Shown: positions 26,201-37,427, numbered from the stretch's first letter. The stretch: DNA of 64,000 bases from Delphinus delphis (GCF_949987515.2 NW_027192659.1:3348001-3412000); one strand, 5' to 3'. A program made the numbers and translations. The notes: generated by a model not told the origin, from the sequence alone.

Positions 26201-29200
26201 TGAGGGTACGACAACGCTTTAGGGGGAGCGTACGTGTGAGGGCGCGGGTTAGTGTTAGCGTACAGGTTAGGATTAGGGGACGGGTGAGGGTCAGGCTTCG
26301 GGGAAGGGTTAGGGTTAGGGTTCGGGCTAGGGTTAGGGTTAGGGGACGGGGACGGTTTAGGGTCCAGGGAGGGTACGACAATGCTTTAGTGGGATTGCAG
26401 GTGTGAGGGCGCCGGTTAGTGTTAGCGTACGGGTTAGGATTAGGGGACGGCTGAGGGTCAGGCTTCGGGGAAGTGTTAGGGTTAGGGTTCGGGCTAGGGT
26501 TAGGGTTAGGGGACGGGGACGGTTTAGGGTCCAGGGGAGGGTACGACAACGCTTTAGGGGGAGCGTACGTGTGAGGGCGCGGGTTAGTGTTAGCGTACGG
26601 GTTAGGATTAGGGGACGGGTGAGTGTCAGGCTTCGGGGAAGGGTTAGGGTTAGGGTTCGGGCTAGGGTTAGGGTTAGGGGACGGGGACGGTTTAGCGTCC
26701 AGGGGAGGGTACGACAACGCTTTAGGGGTGTGTACGTGTGAGGGCGCAGGATACTGTTAGCGTACGGGTTAGGATTAGGGGACGGGTGAGGGTCAGGCTT
26801 CGGGGAAGTGTTAGGGTTAGGTTTCGGTCTAGGGTTAGTGTTAGGGGACGGGGCCGGTTTAGGGTCCAGGGGATGGTACGACAACGCTTTAGGGGGAGCG
26901 TACGTGTGAGGGCGCGGGTTAGTCTAACGTATGGGTAAGGATTAGGGGACGGGTGAGGGTCAGGCTTCGGGGAAGGGTTAGGGTTAGGGTTCGGTCTAGG
27001 GTTAGGTTTACGGGACGGGGACGGTTTAGGGTCCATGGGAGGGTACGACAACGCTTTAGGGGGATTGCAGGTGTGAGGGCGCTGGTTAGTGTTAGCGTAC
27101 GGGTTAGGATTAGGGGACGGGTGAGGGTCAGGCTTCGGGGAAGGGTTAGTGTTAGGGTTCGGGCTAGGGTTAGGGTTAGGGGACGGGGACGGTTTAGGGT
27201 CCAGGAGAGTGTACGACAACGCTTTAGGGGGAGCGTACGTGTGAGGGCGCGGGTTAGTTTTAGCGTACGGGTTAGGATTAGGGGACGGGTGAGTGTCAGG
27301 CTTCGGGGAAGGGTTAGGGTTAGGGTTCGGGCTAGGGTTAGGGTTAAGAGACGGGGCCGGTTTAGGGTCCAGGGGAGGGTACGACAACGCTTTAGGGGGA
27401 GCGTATGTGTAAGGGCGCGGGTTAGTGTTAGCGTACGGGTTAGGATTAGAGGACGGGTGAGGGTCAGGCTTCGGGGAAGGGTTAGGGTTAGGGTTCGGTT
27501 TAGGGTTAGGCTTAGGGGACAGGGACGGTTTAGGGTCCAGGGGAGGGTATGACAACGCTTTAGGGGGAGCGTACGTGTGAGGGCGCGGTTTAGTGTTAGC
27601 ATACGGGTTAGGATTATGGGACGGATGAGGGTCAGGCTCTGGGGAAGGGTTAGGGTTAGGGTTCGGGTAGGGTTAGGGTTAGGTGACGGGGACGGTTTAG
27701 GTTCCAGGGGAGGGTACGACAACGCTTTAGGGGGAGCGTACGTGTGAGGGCGCGGGTTAGTGTTAGCGTACGGGTTAGGATTAGGGGCCGGGTGAGGGTC
27801 TGGCTTCGGGGAAGGGTTAGGGTTAGGGTTCGGGCTAGGGTTAGGGTTAGGGGACGGGGACGGTTTAGGGTCCAGGTGAGGGTACGACAACGCTTTAGGG
27901 GGAACGTACGTGTGAGGGCGCGGGTTAGTGTTAGCGTACGGGTTAGGATTAGGAGACGGGTGAGGGTCAGGCTTCAGGGAAGTGTTAGGGTTAGGGTTCG
28001 GGCTAGGGTTAGGGTTAGGGGACGGGGACGGTTTAGGGTCCAGGGGAGGGTACGACAAGGCTTTACGGGGAGCGTACGTGTGAGGGCGCGGGTTAGTGTT
28101 AGCGTACGGGTTAGGATTAGGGGACCGGTGAGGGTCAAGCTTCGGGGAAGGGGTAGGGTTAGGGTTCGGGCTAGGGTTAGGGTTAGGGGACGGGGACGGT
28201 TTAGGGTCCAGGTGAGGGTACGACAATGCTTTAGGGGGAGCGTACGTGTGAGGGCGTGGGTTAGTGTTAGCGTACGGCTTAGGATTAGGGGACAGGTGAG
28301 GGTCAGGCTTCGGGGAAGGGTTAGGGTTAGGGTTCGGGCTAGGTGTAGGGTTTGGGGACGGGGACGGTTTAGGGTCCAGGGGAGGGTACGACAACGCTTT
28401 AGGGGGAGCGTATGTGTGAGGGCATGAGTTAGTGTTAGTGTACGGGTTAGGATTAGGGGATGGGTGAGGGTCAGGTTTCGGGGAAGGGTTAGGGTTTGGG
28501 CTAGGGTTAGGGTTAGGGGACGGGGACGGTTTAGGGTCCAGGGGAGGGTACGACAACGCTTTTGGGGGAGCGTACGTGTGAGGGTGCGGGTTAGTGTTAG
28601 CGTACGGTTTAGGTTTAGGGGACGGGTGAGGGTCAGGCTTCGGGGAAGGTTTAGGGTTAGGGTTCGGGCTAGGGTTAGGGTTACGGGATGGGGACGGTTT
28701 AGGGTCCAGGCGAGGGTACGAGAACGCTTTAGGGGGAGTGTAGGTGTGAGGGCACGGGTTAGTGTTAGCGTACGGGTTAGGATTAGGGGACGGGTGAGGG
28801 TCAGGCTTCGGGGAAGGCTTAGGGTTAGGGTTCGGGCTAGGGTTAGGGTTAGGGGACGGGGAAGGTTTAGGGTCCAGGTGAGGGTACGACAACGCTTTAG
28901 GGGGAGCGTACGTGTGAGGGCGCGGGTTAGTGTTAGCGTACGGGTTAGGATTAGGGGACGGGTGAGGGTCAGGCTTCGGGGAAGGTTTAGGGTTAGGGTT
29001 CGGGCTAGGGTTAGCGTTAGGGGACGGGGAAGGTTTAGCGTCCAGTGGAGGGTACGACAACGCTTTACGGGGAGCGTAGGTGTGAGGGCGCGGGTTAGTG
29101 TTAGCGTACGGGTTAGGATTAGGGGACGGGTGAGGGTCAGGCTTCGGGGAAGTGTTAGGGTTAGGGTTCGGGCTAGGGTTAGGGTTAGGGGACGGGGACG

Positions 29201-29452
29201 GTTTAGGGTCCAGGGGAGGGTACGACAACGCTTTAGGGGGAGCGTACGTGTGAGGGCGCGGGTTAGTGTTAGCGTACGGGTTAGGATTAGGGGACGGGTA
29301 AGGGTCAGGCTTCGGGGAAGGGTTAGGGTTAGGGTTCGGGCTAGGGTTAGGGTTAGGGGACGGGGACGGTTTAGGGTCCAGGGGAGGGTACGACAATTCT
29401 TTAGGGGGATTGCAGGTGTGAGGGCGCCGGTTAGTGTTAGCGTACGGGTTAG
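23255..29452 (+). repeat. 6,198-bp higher-order block, second copy
   Basis: Direct tandem copy of 17,057-23,254. Identity ends near 29,453: the first copy runs on into a unit with GGCTTTGGGGAAGG (23,279), whereas here the unit reads GGATCAGGCTTCGGGG. Such perfect agreement next to blocks A-C, which differ by point changes and unit losses, implies either a very recent unequal exchange or an assembly duplication. Confidence 0.9.
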
Positions 29453-31087
29453 GATTAGGGGACGGGTGAGGATCAGGCTTCGGGGAAGTGTTATGGTTAG
29501 GGTTCGGGCTAGGGTTAGGGTTAGGGTACGGGGACGGTTCAGGGTCCAGGGGAGGGTACGACAACGCTTTAGAGGGAGCGTACGTGTGAGGGCGCGGGTT
29601 AGTGTTAGCGTACGGGTTAGGATTAGGGGACGGGTGAGTGTCAGGCTTCGGGGAAGGGTTAGGGTTAGGGTTCGGGCTAGGGTTAGGGTTAGGGGATGGG
29701 GACGGTTTAGGGTCCAGGGGAGGGTACGACAACGCTTTAGGGGAACCGTACGTGTGAGGGCGCAGGTTACTGTTAGCGTACGGGTTAGGAATAGGGGACG
29801 GGTGAGGGTCAGGCTTCGGGGAAGGGTTAGGGTTAGGGTTCGGGCTAGGGTTAGGATTAGGTGACGGGGACGGTTTAGGGTCCAGGAGAGGGTACGACAA
29901 CGCTTTAGGGGGAGCGTACGTGTGAGGGCGCGGGTTAGTGTTAGCGTACGGGTTAGGATTAGGGGACGGGTGAGGGTCAGGCTTCGGGGAAGGGTTAGGG
30001 TTAGGGTTCGGGCTAGGGTTAGGGTTAGGTGACGGGGACGGTTTAGGGTCCAGGGGAGGGTACGACAACGCTTTTGGTGGAGCGTACGTGTGAGGGCGCG
30101 GGTTAGTGTTAGCGTACGGGTTAGGATTAGGGGACGGGTGAGGGTCAGGCTTCGGGGAAGGGTTAGGGTTAGGGTTCGGGCTACGGTTAGGGTTAGGGGA
30201 CGGGGACGGTTTAGGGTCCAGGGGCGGGTACGACAACGCTTTAGGGGGAGATTACGTGTGAGGGCGCGGGTTAGTGTTAGCGTACGGGTAAGGATTAGGG
30301 GACGGGTGAGGGTCAGGCTTCGGGGAATGGTTAGGGTTAGGGTTCCGGCTAGGGTTAGGGTTAGGGGACGGGGACGGTTTAGGGTCCAGGGGAGGGTACG
30401 ACAACGCTTTAGGGGGAGCGTACATCTGAGGGCGTGGGTTAGTGTTAGCGTACGGGTTAGGACTAGGGGACGGGTGAGGGTCAGGTTTCGTGGAAGGGTT
30501 AGGGTTAGGGTTCGGGCTAGGGTTAGGGTTAGGGGACGGGGACGGTTTAGGGTCCAGGAGAGGGTACGACAACGCTTTAGGGGGAGCGTACGTGTGAGGG
30601 CGTGGGTTAGTGTTAGCGTACGGGTTTGGATTAGGGGACGCGTGAGGGTCAGGCTTCGGGGAAGGGTTAGAGTTAGGGTTCGGGTTAGGGTTAGCGTTAG
30701 GGGACGGGGACGGTTTAGGGTCCATGTGAGGGTACGACAACGCTTTAGTGGGAGCGTACGTGTGAGGGCGCGGGTTAGTGTTAGCGTACGGGTTAGGATT
30801 AGGGGACGGGTGAGGGTCAGGCTTCGGGGAAGGGTTAGGGTTAGGGTTCGGGCTAGGGTAAGGGTTGGGGGACAGGGACGGTTTAGGGTCCAGGTGAGGG
30901 TATGACAACGCTTTAGGGGGAACGTACGTGTGAGGGCGTGGGTTAGTGTTTGCCTACGGGTTAGGATTAGGGGACGGGTGAGGGTCAGACTTCGGGGAAG
31001 GGTTAGGGTTAGGGTTCAGGCTAGGGTTAGTGTTAGGGGACGGGGACGGTTTAGGGTCCAGGGGCGGGTACGACAACGCTTTAGGGG
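29453..31087 (+). repeat. Ordinary 168-bp units outside the duplicated blocks
   Basis: About ten units close to the general consensus, each with private changes, for example GAGATTACGTGTG at 30,248 and GTACATCTGAGGG at 30,420. They do not repeat as a block in this window and grade into the divergent edge subfamily to the right. Confidence 0.75.
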
Positions 31088-32685
31088 GAGCGTACGTGTG
31101 AGGGCGCCGGTTAGTGTTAGCGTACGGGTTAGGATTAGGGGACGTGTGAGGGGAAGGCTTCGGGGAAGGGTTAGGGTTAGGGTTCCGGCTCGGCTTAGTG
31201 TTAGGGGACGGGGATGGTTTAGGGTCCAGGTGAGGGTACGACAACGGTTTAGGGGGAGCATACGTGTGAGGGCACGGGTTAGTGTTACCATATGGGTTAG
31301 GATTAGGGGACGGGTGAGGGGAAGGCTTCGGCGAAGGGTTAGGGTTAGGGATCGGGCTGGAATTAGGGTTAGGGGAAGGGGACGGTTTAGGGTCCAGATG
31401 AGGGTACGACAATGGTTTAGGGGGAACGTACGTGTGCGGGCACAGGTTAGTGTTAGTGTACGGGTTAGGATTAGGGGATGTGTGAGGGGAAGGCTTCGGG
31501 GAAGCTTTAGGGTTAGGGTTCGGGCTAGAGTTAAGGGTAGGGGACGGGGACGGTTTAGGGTCCTCGTAAGGGTATGACAACGTTTCAGGGGGAGCGTACG
31601 TGTGAGGGCACGGGTTAGTGTTAGCGTACGGGTTAGGATTAGGGGACGTGTGAGGGGAAGGCTTAGGGAAGGGTTAGGGTTAGGTTTCGGTCTAGGGTTA
31701 GGGGTAGGGGACGGGGACGGTTTAGGGTCCAGGTGAGGGTTCGAGAACGGTTCACAGGGAGCGTACGTGTGAGGGCACGGGTTAGTGTTAGTGTACGGGT
31801 TCGGATTAGGGGACGTGTGAGGGGAAGGTTTCGGGGAAGGGTTAGGGGTAGGGTTCGGTCTAGGGTTAGGTGTAGGGGAAGGGGACGGTTTAGGGTCCAG
31901 GTGAGGGTACGACAACTGTTTAGGGGGAGCGTACGTGTGAGGGCATAGTTTATTTTAGCGTACGGGTTAGGATTAGGGTACGGGTGAGTGGAAGGCTCCT
32001 GGGAAGGTTTAGGGTTAGGTTTCCAGCTAGGGTTAGGGTTAGGGGATGGGGACGGTTTAGGGTCCAGGTTGGGTATGACAACGGTTTAGGGGGAGCGTAC
32101 GTGTGAGGGCACGGGTTAGTGTTAGCGTACGGCTTAGGAGTAGGGGACGGGTGAGGGGAAGGCTTCGGGGAAGGTTTAGTGTTAGGGTTCGGGCTAGGGT
32201 TAGAGTTAGGGGATGGGGACGGTTTAGGGTCCAGGTGAGGGTACGACAACGGTTCACGGGGAGCGTACGTGTGAGCGCACGGGTTAGTGTTAGCGTACGG
32301 GTTAGGATTATGGGACAGGTGAGGGGATGGATTCGGGGAAGGTTTATGTTTAGGGTTCGGGCTAGGGTTAGGGTTAGGGGACGGGGACGGTTTTGGGTCC
32401 AGGTGAGGGTACGACAACAGTTCACGGGGAGCGTACGTGTGAGGGCACGGTTTAGTTTTAGCGTACGGGTTAGGATTAGGTGACGGGTGAGGGGAAGGCT
32501 CCGGGGAGGTGTTAGGGTTAGGGTTCGGGCTAGGGTTAGGGTTAGGGTTTGAGTACGGTTTAGGGTCCAGGTGCGGGTACGAAAACGGTTTAGGGTGAGC
32601 GTACGTGTGAGGGCATGGGTTAGTGTTACCGTACGGTTTAGGACTTGGGAATGGGTTAGGGTAAGGCTTCGGGGAAGGGTTACGG
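31088..32685 (+). repeat. Divergent edge subfamily of the 168-bp satellite
   Basis: From the unit containing 31,150 onward, the common TGAGGGTCAGGC segment is replaced by TGAGGGGAAGGC in nearly every unit (31,150; 31,319; 31,487; 31,652; 31,820; 32,151; 32,320; 32,489). AGGGCACGGGTTAG also becomes usual in place of AGGGCGCGGGTTAG. Spacing stays near 168 bp, but random changes are more frequent. This is the usual picture of an array edge that no longer takes part in homogenisation. It stops at the junction with the 1.58-kb satellite. Confidence 0.8.
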
Positions 32686-32944
32686 TGGATCATACTCTGG
32701 GTTCCACATGCATGTTTTAGCTGAAGGAAGAATCCCTTAAACCTGGAGAGTTGAGACCCGTGTAATGGGGACCATGCAATATGACTTCAAAGGGTCTTCA
32801 TTTGCTCACCGAACCTCTCCAATCCTATCACTGCTGCGTTTATGCCCCTGTACACATGCTTGATTCTCTTTTGGAGACATAGCAATCCATAGGGTTTAAG
32901 ATCCTTACTAGTCAGGTACATTCTTAGGCGTTTAATATGCGGTG

Positions 32945-33640
32945 TTGAGTCCATTTCGTTGAGCAAGGAGTAGCTCTTGTCTATTCCATATTTGGCTTAA
33001 GGAACTTTATCTGTGCTCATTTCAATCTCTGGTTTTATGCAGCACCCCAACTCACCTTTACCCTTAAGCAAGCATAAGTTTGTTTTCTAACTTTGAGACC
33101 CTGTTCTGTTTTGGAATTCAGTTCCTGTGTAGCCAAGTTGACATTCCGTGTATTAGTGATATCTTATGATGTTTCTTTTTCTGTGTGACTTATTTCAGTT
33201 AGAATCATCGTACCTGAATCCACTCATTATGCTGCTACGGGCCGGATGACATAGATTTCATTGCTGAGTGATACTGCATTGTACGTAAGTACCACAAGTT
33301 TTTTATCCATTTTTCACTTTCTGTGATATTGAACTTGTACGGTAAACGAGGTTCTTGTAAACAGAGGCGTCCCAAACTTTGGGGTGGCTGTGTCTTTTTG
33401 ATTTTAATTTCCCTAAGCTATAGGACCTTAAGTGGAAGTGCCCTAGGCTCTCTTGCTTTGTTTTTTAGATGTTTCAGGAAACACCATACACTTTTCCCGA
33501 GTGTCTGTTGGCAATTTACATCCCGCCCATCAGCATAACAAGGCTCCCAGTTCTCCATGGCCTGTCCTGCCTTTCTGGATTTTACACTTTTTTCAGATGG
33601 TCCTTTTGACCGGGGGGAAGTGAGACTTCATTGTAGAGCA
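32945..33640 (-). pseudogene. LINE-1 ORF2 3' end and 3' UTR remnant inside the satellite unit
   Basis: Read on the minus strand, this portion of unit 1 runs from a decayed end of L1 ORF2 into the L1 3' UTR; the same portion exists in every unit at equal offset. It can be followed against the independent, less decayed antisense L1 at 53,291-54,024. Both share the order: a TCTTTTTCTGT...GACTTA segment, then CATTGTAC.TAAGTACCAC, CTTTATCCATT, a GG.GTG...TGTCTTTTTGATTT segment, ACACTTTTTTCAGATGG and GACCGG...GTGAGACTTCATTG. The frame is broken repeatedly, so it is a fossil that was amplified as satellite, not a working element. Confidence 0.75.
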
Positions 33641-33665
33641 GATTTCCTTTGCAAGCTTGCTTGGG

Positions 33666-33735
33666 TGGCCAAAAAGGGCGTATGCGTTTTTTCCTGAATA
33701 TATTCAGGAAAAAACGCATACGCCCTTTTTGGCCA
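33666..33735. repeat. Spacer-free palindrome, one per satellite unit (mariner-like terminal sequence)
   Basis: Centred between 33,700 and 33,701 on GAATATATTC, the two 35-base arms are perfect reverse complements. The outer ends read TTGGCCAAAAAGGGCG or its complement, resembling the TTGGTTGGCCAAAAAG ends of mariner-type elements in cetartiodactyls, so a short non-autonomous mariner copy is the likely source. No TA duplication is clear at the edges. Equivalent palindromes: 35,245-35,316; 36,825-36,896; 38,405-38,476; 39,983-40,054; 41,562-41,633; 43,142-43,213; 62,324-62,395 (one mismatch pair); and a degenerate copy around 63,939. Weaker versions are centred at 44,757, 46,507, 48,246 and 54,780. 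Confidence 0.9.
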
Positions 33736-34267
33736 AGTGCATCATTGTGGACGTTCTGCCTCTTTTCCTATGCTTTCAATGCAATTCCAGTCTACCTCCT
33801 GAAATCGGTTTCCTACAATTCTGCCCCACTTTCAAGTCCTCTTGGCAGCCTTACTTCAGTATATTTTTGGATGAAAGCTGTCATTTACAACTCTGCAGGT
33901 TTGTGAATTACAGTGCCCCTGAGCTCCTTTCTTCAACTCGCTTTCTTGTGACCTGGCCGCAACACCGCAGGATGGCTTCAGGCCCTAATCTGGTTCCGGC
34001 ACGGCACGCTGAGCCTTTGGTTAATTCCTCTTCCTGGTGGGAAATGAGAGTTAAATTTCCCCGTCCAGATACCTCCAGCTAGTCTCTCATTGGTTCTCCC
34101 TATTCCTGTTCATCTTCTGCAGAAATTGCAAACTGGGCCAAACAGGAGGTTAAAGGCATAGATTCTCCAAGTCGGGAGAGTGTTAGTAAAGCATCTGGAA
34201 TGTTGCACCCGAGTACCAGGGGACGAAAACTGAGACATATTTGAACACGTCTCCCGATCACACACTT

Positions 34268-35847
34268 GATCATACTCTGGGTTCCACATGCATGTTTTAG
34301 CTGAAGGAAGAATACCTTAAATCTGGAGAGTTGAGACCGGTGGAATGGGTACCATGCAATATGACTTCAAAGGGTCTTCATTTGCTCACCGAACCTCTCC
34401 AATCCTATCACTGCTGCGTTTATGCCCCTCTACACATGCTTGATTCTCTTTTGGAGACATAGCAATCCATAGGTTTTAAGATACTTTCTAGTCAGGTACA
34501 TTCTTAGGCGTTTAATATGGGGTGTTGAGTCCATTTCGTTGAGCAAGGAGTAGCTCTTGTCTATTCCATATTTGGCTTAAGGAACTTTATCTGTGCTCAT
34601 TTCAATCTCTGGTTTTATGCAGCACCCCAACTCACTTTTCCCCTTAAGCAAGCATAAGTTGGTTTTCTAAATTTGAGACCCTGTTCTGTTTTGGAATTCA
34701 GTTCCTGTGTAGCCAAGTTTACATTCCGTGTATTAGTGATATCTTATGATGTTTCTTCTTCTGTGTGACTTATTTCAGTTAGAATCATCGTACCTGAATC
34801 CACTCATTGTGCTGCTACGGGCCTGATGACATAGATTTCATTGCTGAGTGATACTGCATTGTACATAAGTACCACAAGTTCTTTATCCATTTTTCACTTT
34901 CTGTGATATTGAACTTGTACGGTAAATGAGGTTCTTGTAAACAGAGGCGTCCCAAACTTTGGGGTGGCTGTGTCTTTTTGATTTTAATTTCCCTAAGCTA
35001 TAGGACCATAAGTGGAAGTGCCCTAGGCTCTGTTGCTTTGTTTTTTAGATGTTTCAGGAAACACCATATACTTCTTCCGAGTGTCTGTTGGCAATTTACA
35101 TCCTGCCCCTCAGCATAACAAGGCTCCCAGTTCTCCATGGCCTGTCCTGTCTTTCTGGATTTTACACTTTTTTCAGATGGCCCTTTTGACCGGGGGGAAG
35201 TGAGACTTCATTGTAGTGCAGATTTCCTTTGCAAGTTTGCTTGGTTGGCCAAAAAGGGCGTATGCGTTTTTTCCTGAATATATTCAGGAAAAAACGCATA
35301 CGCCCTTTTTGGCCAAGTGCATCATTGTGGACGTTCTGCCTCTTTTCCTATGCTTTCAATGCAATTCCAGTCTACCTCCTGAAATCGGTTTCCTGCAATT
35401 CTGCCCCACTTTCAAGTCCTCTTGGCAGCCTTACTTCAGTCTATTTTTGGACGATAGCTGTCATTTATAACTCTGCAGGTTTGTGAATTACAGTGCCCCT
35501 GAGCTCCTTTCTTCAACTCGCTTTCTTTTGACGTGGCCACAACACCGCAGGATGGCTTCAGGCCCTAATCTGGTTCGGGCACGGCATGCTGAGGCTTTGG
35601 TTAATTCCTCTTCCTGGTGGGAAATGAGAGTTAAATTTGCCCGTCCAGATACCTCCAGCTAGTCTCTCATTGGTTCTCGCTATTCCTGTTCATCTTCCGC
35701 AGAAATTGCAAACTGGGCCAAACAGGAGGTTAAAGGGACTGACTCTCCAAGTCGGGAGAGTGTTAGTAAAGCGTCTGGAATGTTGCACCCGAGTACCAGG
35801 GTACGAAAACTCAGACATATTTGAATACGTCTCCCGATCACATGGTT
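34268..35847. repeat. Cetacean satellite unit 2
   Basis: Full 1,580-bp unit of the 'ACGG' haplotype, with perfect palindrome at 35,245-35,316. It differs from unit 1 by scattered single changes only. Confidence 0.9.
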
Positions 35848-37427
35848 GATCATACTCTAGGTTCCACATGCATGTTTTAGCTGAAGGAAGAATACCTTAA
35901 ACCTGCAGAGTTGAGACCCATGGAATGGGTACCATGCAATATGACTTCAAAGGGTCTTCATTTGCTCACCGAACCTCTCCAATCCTATCACTGCTGCGTT
36001 TATGCCCCTCTACACATGCTTGATTCTCTTTCGGAGACATAGCAATTCATAGGTTTTACGATAATTACTAGTCAGGTACATTCTTAGGCGTTTAATATGC
36101 GGTGTTGAGTCCATTTCGTTGAGCAAGGAGTAGCTCTTGCCTATTCCATATTTGGCTTAAGGAACTTTATCTGTTCTCATTTCAATCTCTGGTTTTATGC
36201 AGCACCCCAACTCACCTTTACCCTTAAGCAAGCATAAGTTGGTTTTCTAAATTTGAGACCCTGTTCTGTTTTGGAATTCAGTTCCTGTGTAGCCAAGTTT
36301 ACATTCCGTGTATTACTGATATCTTATGATGTTTCTTTTTCTGTGTGACTTATTTCAGTTAGAATCATCATACCTGAATCCACTCATTATGCTGCTAAGG
36401 GCCTGATGACATAGATTTCATTGCTGAGTGATATTGCTTTGTAAGTAAATACCACAAATTCTTTATCCATTTTTCACTCTCTGCGATGTTGAACTTGTAC
36501 TGTAAACGAGGTTCTTGTAAACAGAGGCGTCCCAAACTTTGGGGTGGCTGTGTCTTTTTGATTTTAATTTCCCTAAGCTATAGGACCATAAGTGGAAGTG
36601 CCCTAGGCTCTGTTGCTTTGTTTTTTAGATGTTTCAGGAAACACCATACACTTCTCCCGAGTGCCTGTTGGCAATTTCCATCCCTCCCATCAGCATAACA
36701 AGGCTCCCGTTTCTCCATGGCCTGTCATGCCTTTCTGGATTTTACACTTTTTTCAGATGGCCCTTTTGACCGGGGGGAAGTGAGACTTCATTGTAGTGCA
36801 GATTTCCTTTGCAAGCTTGCTTGGTTGGCCAAAAAGTGCATATGCGTTTTTTCCTGAATATATTCAGGAAAAAACGCATATGCCCTTTTTGTCCAAGTGC
36901 ATCATTGTGGACGTTCTGCCTCTTTTCCTATGCTTTCAATGCAATTCCAGTCTACCTCCTGAAATCGGTTCCCTGCAATTCTGCCCCACTTTCAAGTCCT
37001 CTTGGCAGCCTTACTTCAGTATATTTTTGGACGATAGCTGTCATTTATAACTCTGCAGGTTTGTGAATTACAGTGCCCCTGAGCTCCTTTCTTCAACTCG
37101 CTTTCTTTTGAGCTGGCCGCAACACCGCAGGATGGCTTCAGGCCCTAATCTGGTTCCGGCACGGCACGCTGAGCCTTTGGTTATTTCCTCTTCCTGGTGG
37201 GAAATGAGAGTTAAATTTGCCCGTCCAGACACCTCCAGCTAGTCTCTCATTGGTTCTCCCTATTCCTGTTCATCTTCCGCAGAAATTGCAAACTGGGCCA
37301 AACAGGAGGTTAAAGGCGCTGACTCTCCAAGTGGGGATAGTGTTAGTAAAGCTTCTGGAATGTTGCACCCGAGTACCAGGGGAGGAAAACTGAGACATAT
37401 TTGAACACATCTCCCGTTCACATGGTT
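35848..37427. repeat. Cetacean satellite unit 3
   Basis: Full 1,580-bp unit. It carries 'AAGG' markers (GCTGCTAAGGGCC, GATATTGCTTTG) but keeps TTTTGGAATTCAG of the other haplotype upstream, so it is a mosaic. Its palindrome (36,825-36,896) has matching changes in both arms at 36,840 and 36,881, plus two one-sided mismatches. Confidence 0.9.

Larger units (their letters stand above)
1..32685 (+). repeat. 168-bp telomere-like satellite array (degenerate TTAGGG, about 194 units)
   Basis: A landmark reading AGGGGGAGCGTACGTGTGAG recurs every 168 bp (for example near 1, 169, 337 and 505). Split into sixes from a TTAGGG, the consensus unit gives exactly 28 hexamers; several are perfect TTAGGG and the rest differ at one to four positions (TTCGGG, CTAGGG, TGAGGG, TTAGCG, GACGGG). 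Most length variants lose or gain whole hexamers, such as the 162-bp type near 745-910. The + strand is G-rich and almost C-free outside CpG; the consensus has about 14 CpGs per unit. Variants such as GCATGAGTTAG look like CpG decay. Hexamer phase plus a unit divisible by three explains the long open frames on both strands. Telomere-related satellites at chromosome ends are known in cetaceans (a heavy satellite in baleen whales); whether this 168-bp form is described I cannot tell. Confidence 0.95.
32686..34267. repeat. Cetacean satellite unit 1
   Basis: First full unit, starting directly at the end of the telomere-like array at an arbitrary point of the repeat. It carries the 'ACGG' haplotype (GCTGCTACGGGCC near 33,230). 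Its palindrome lies at 33,666-33,735, one base pair per arm shorter than usual because TTGGTTGGCC has become TTGGGTGGCC. Confidence 0.9.

Noticed and set aside
28464..29864. 466-codon + strand frame rich in Val-Arg, and many like it
   Set aside because: Explained by hexamer and 168-bp phasing; composition is a pure repeat, starts are accidental ATG or GTG-like sites, and there is no promoter or domain. Not listed as genes.
1..32685. True telomere
   Set aside because: Perfect TTAGGG runs are only two or three long and embedded in fixed degenerate hexamers; a functional telomere would be long and pure.
33649..33906. 85-codon frame across the palindrome, present in most 1.58-kb units (for example 35,229, 38,389, 41,546)
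   Set aside because: Its conservation follows from homogenisation of the unit; the central residues are simply both arms of the palindrome, and no leader or domain is seen.
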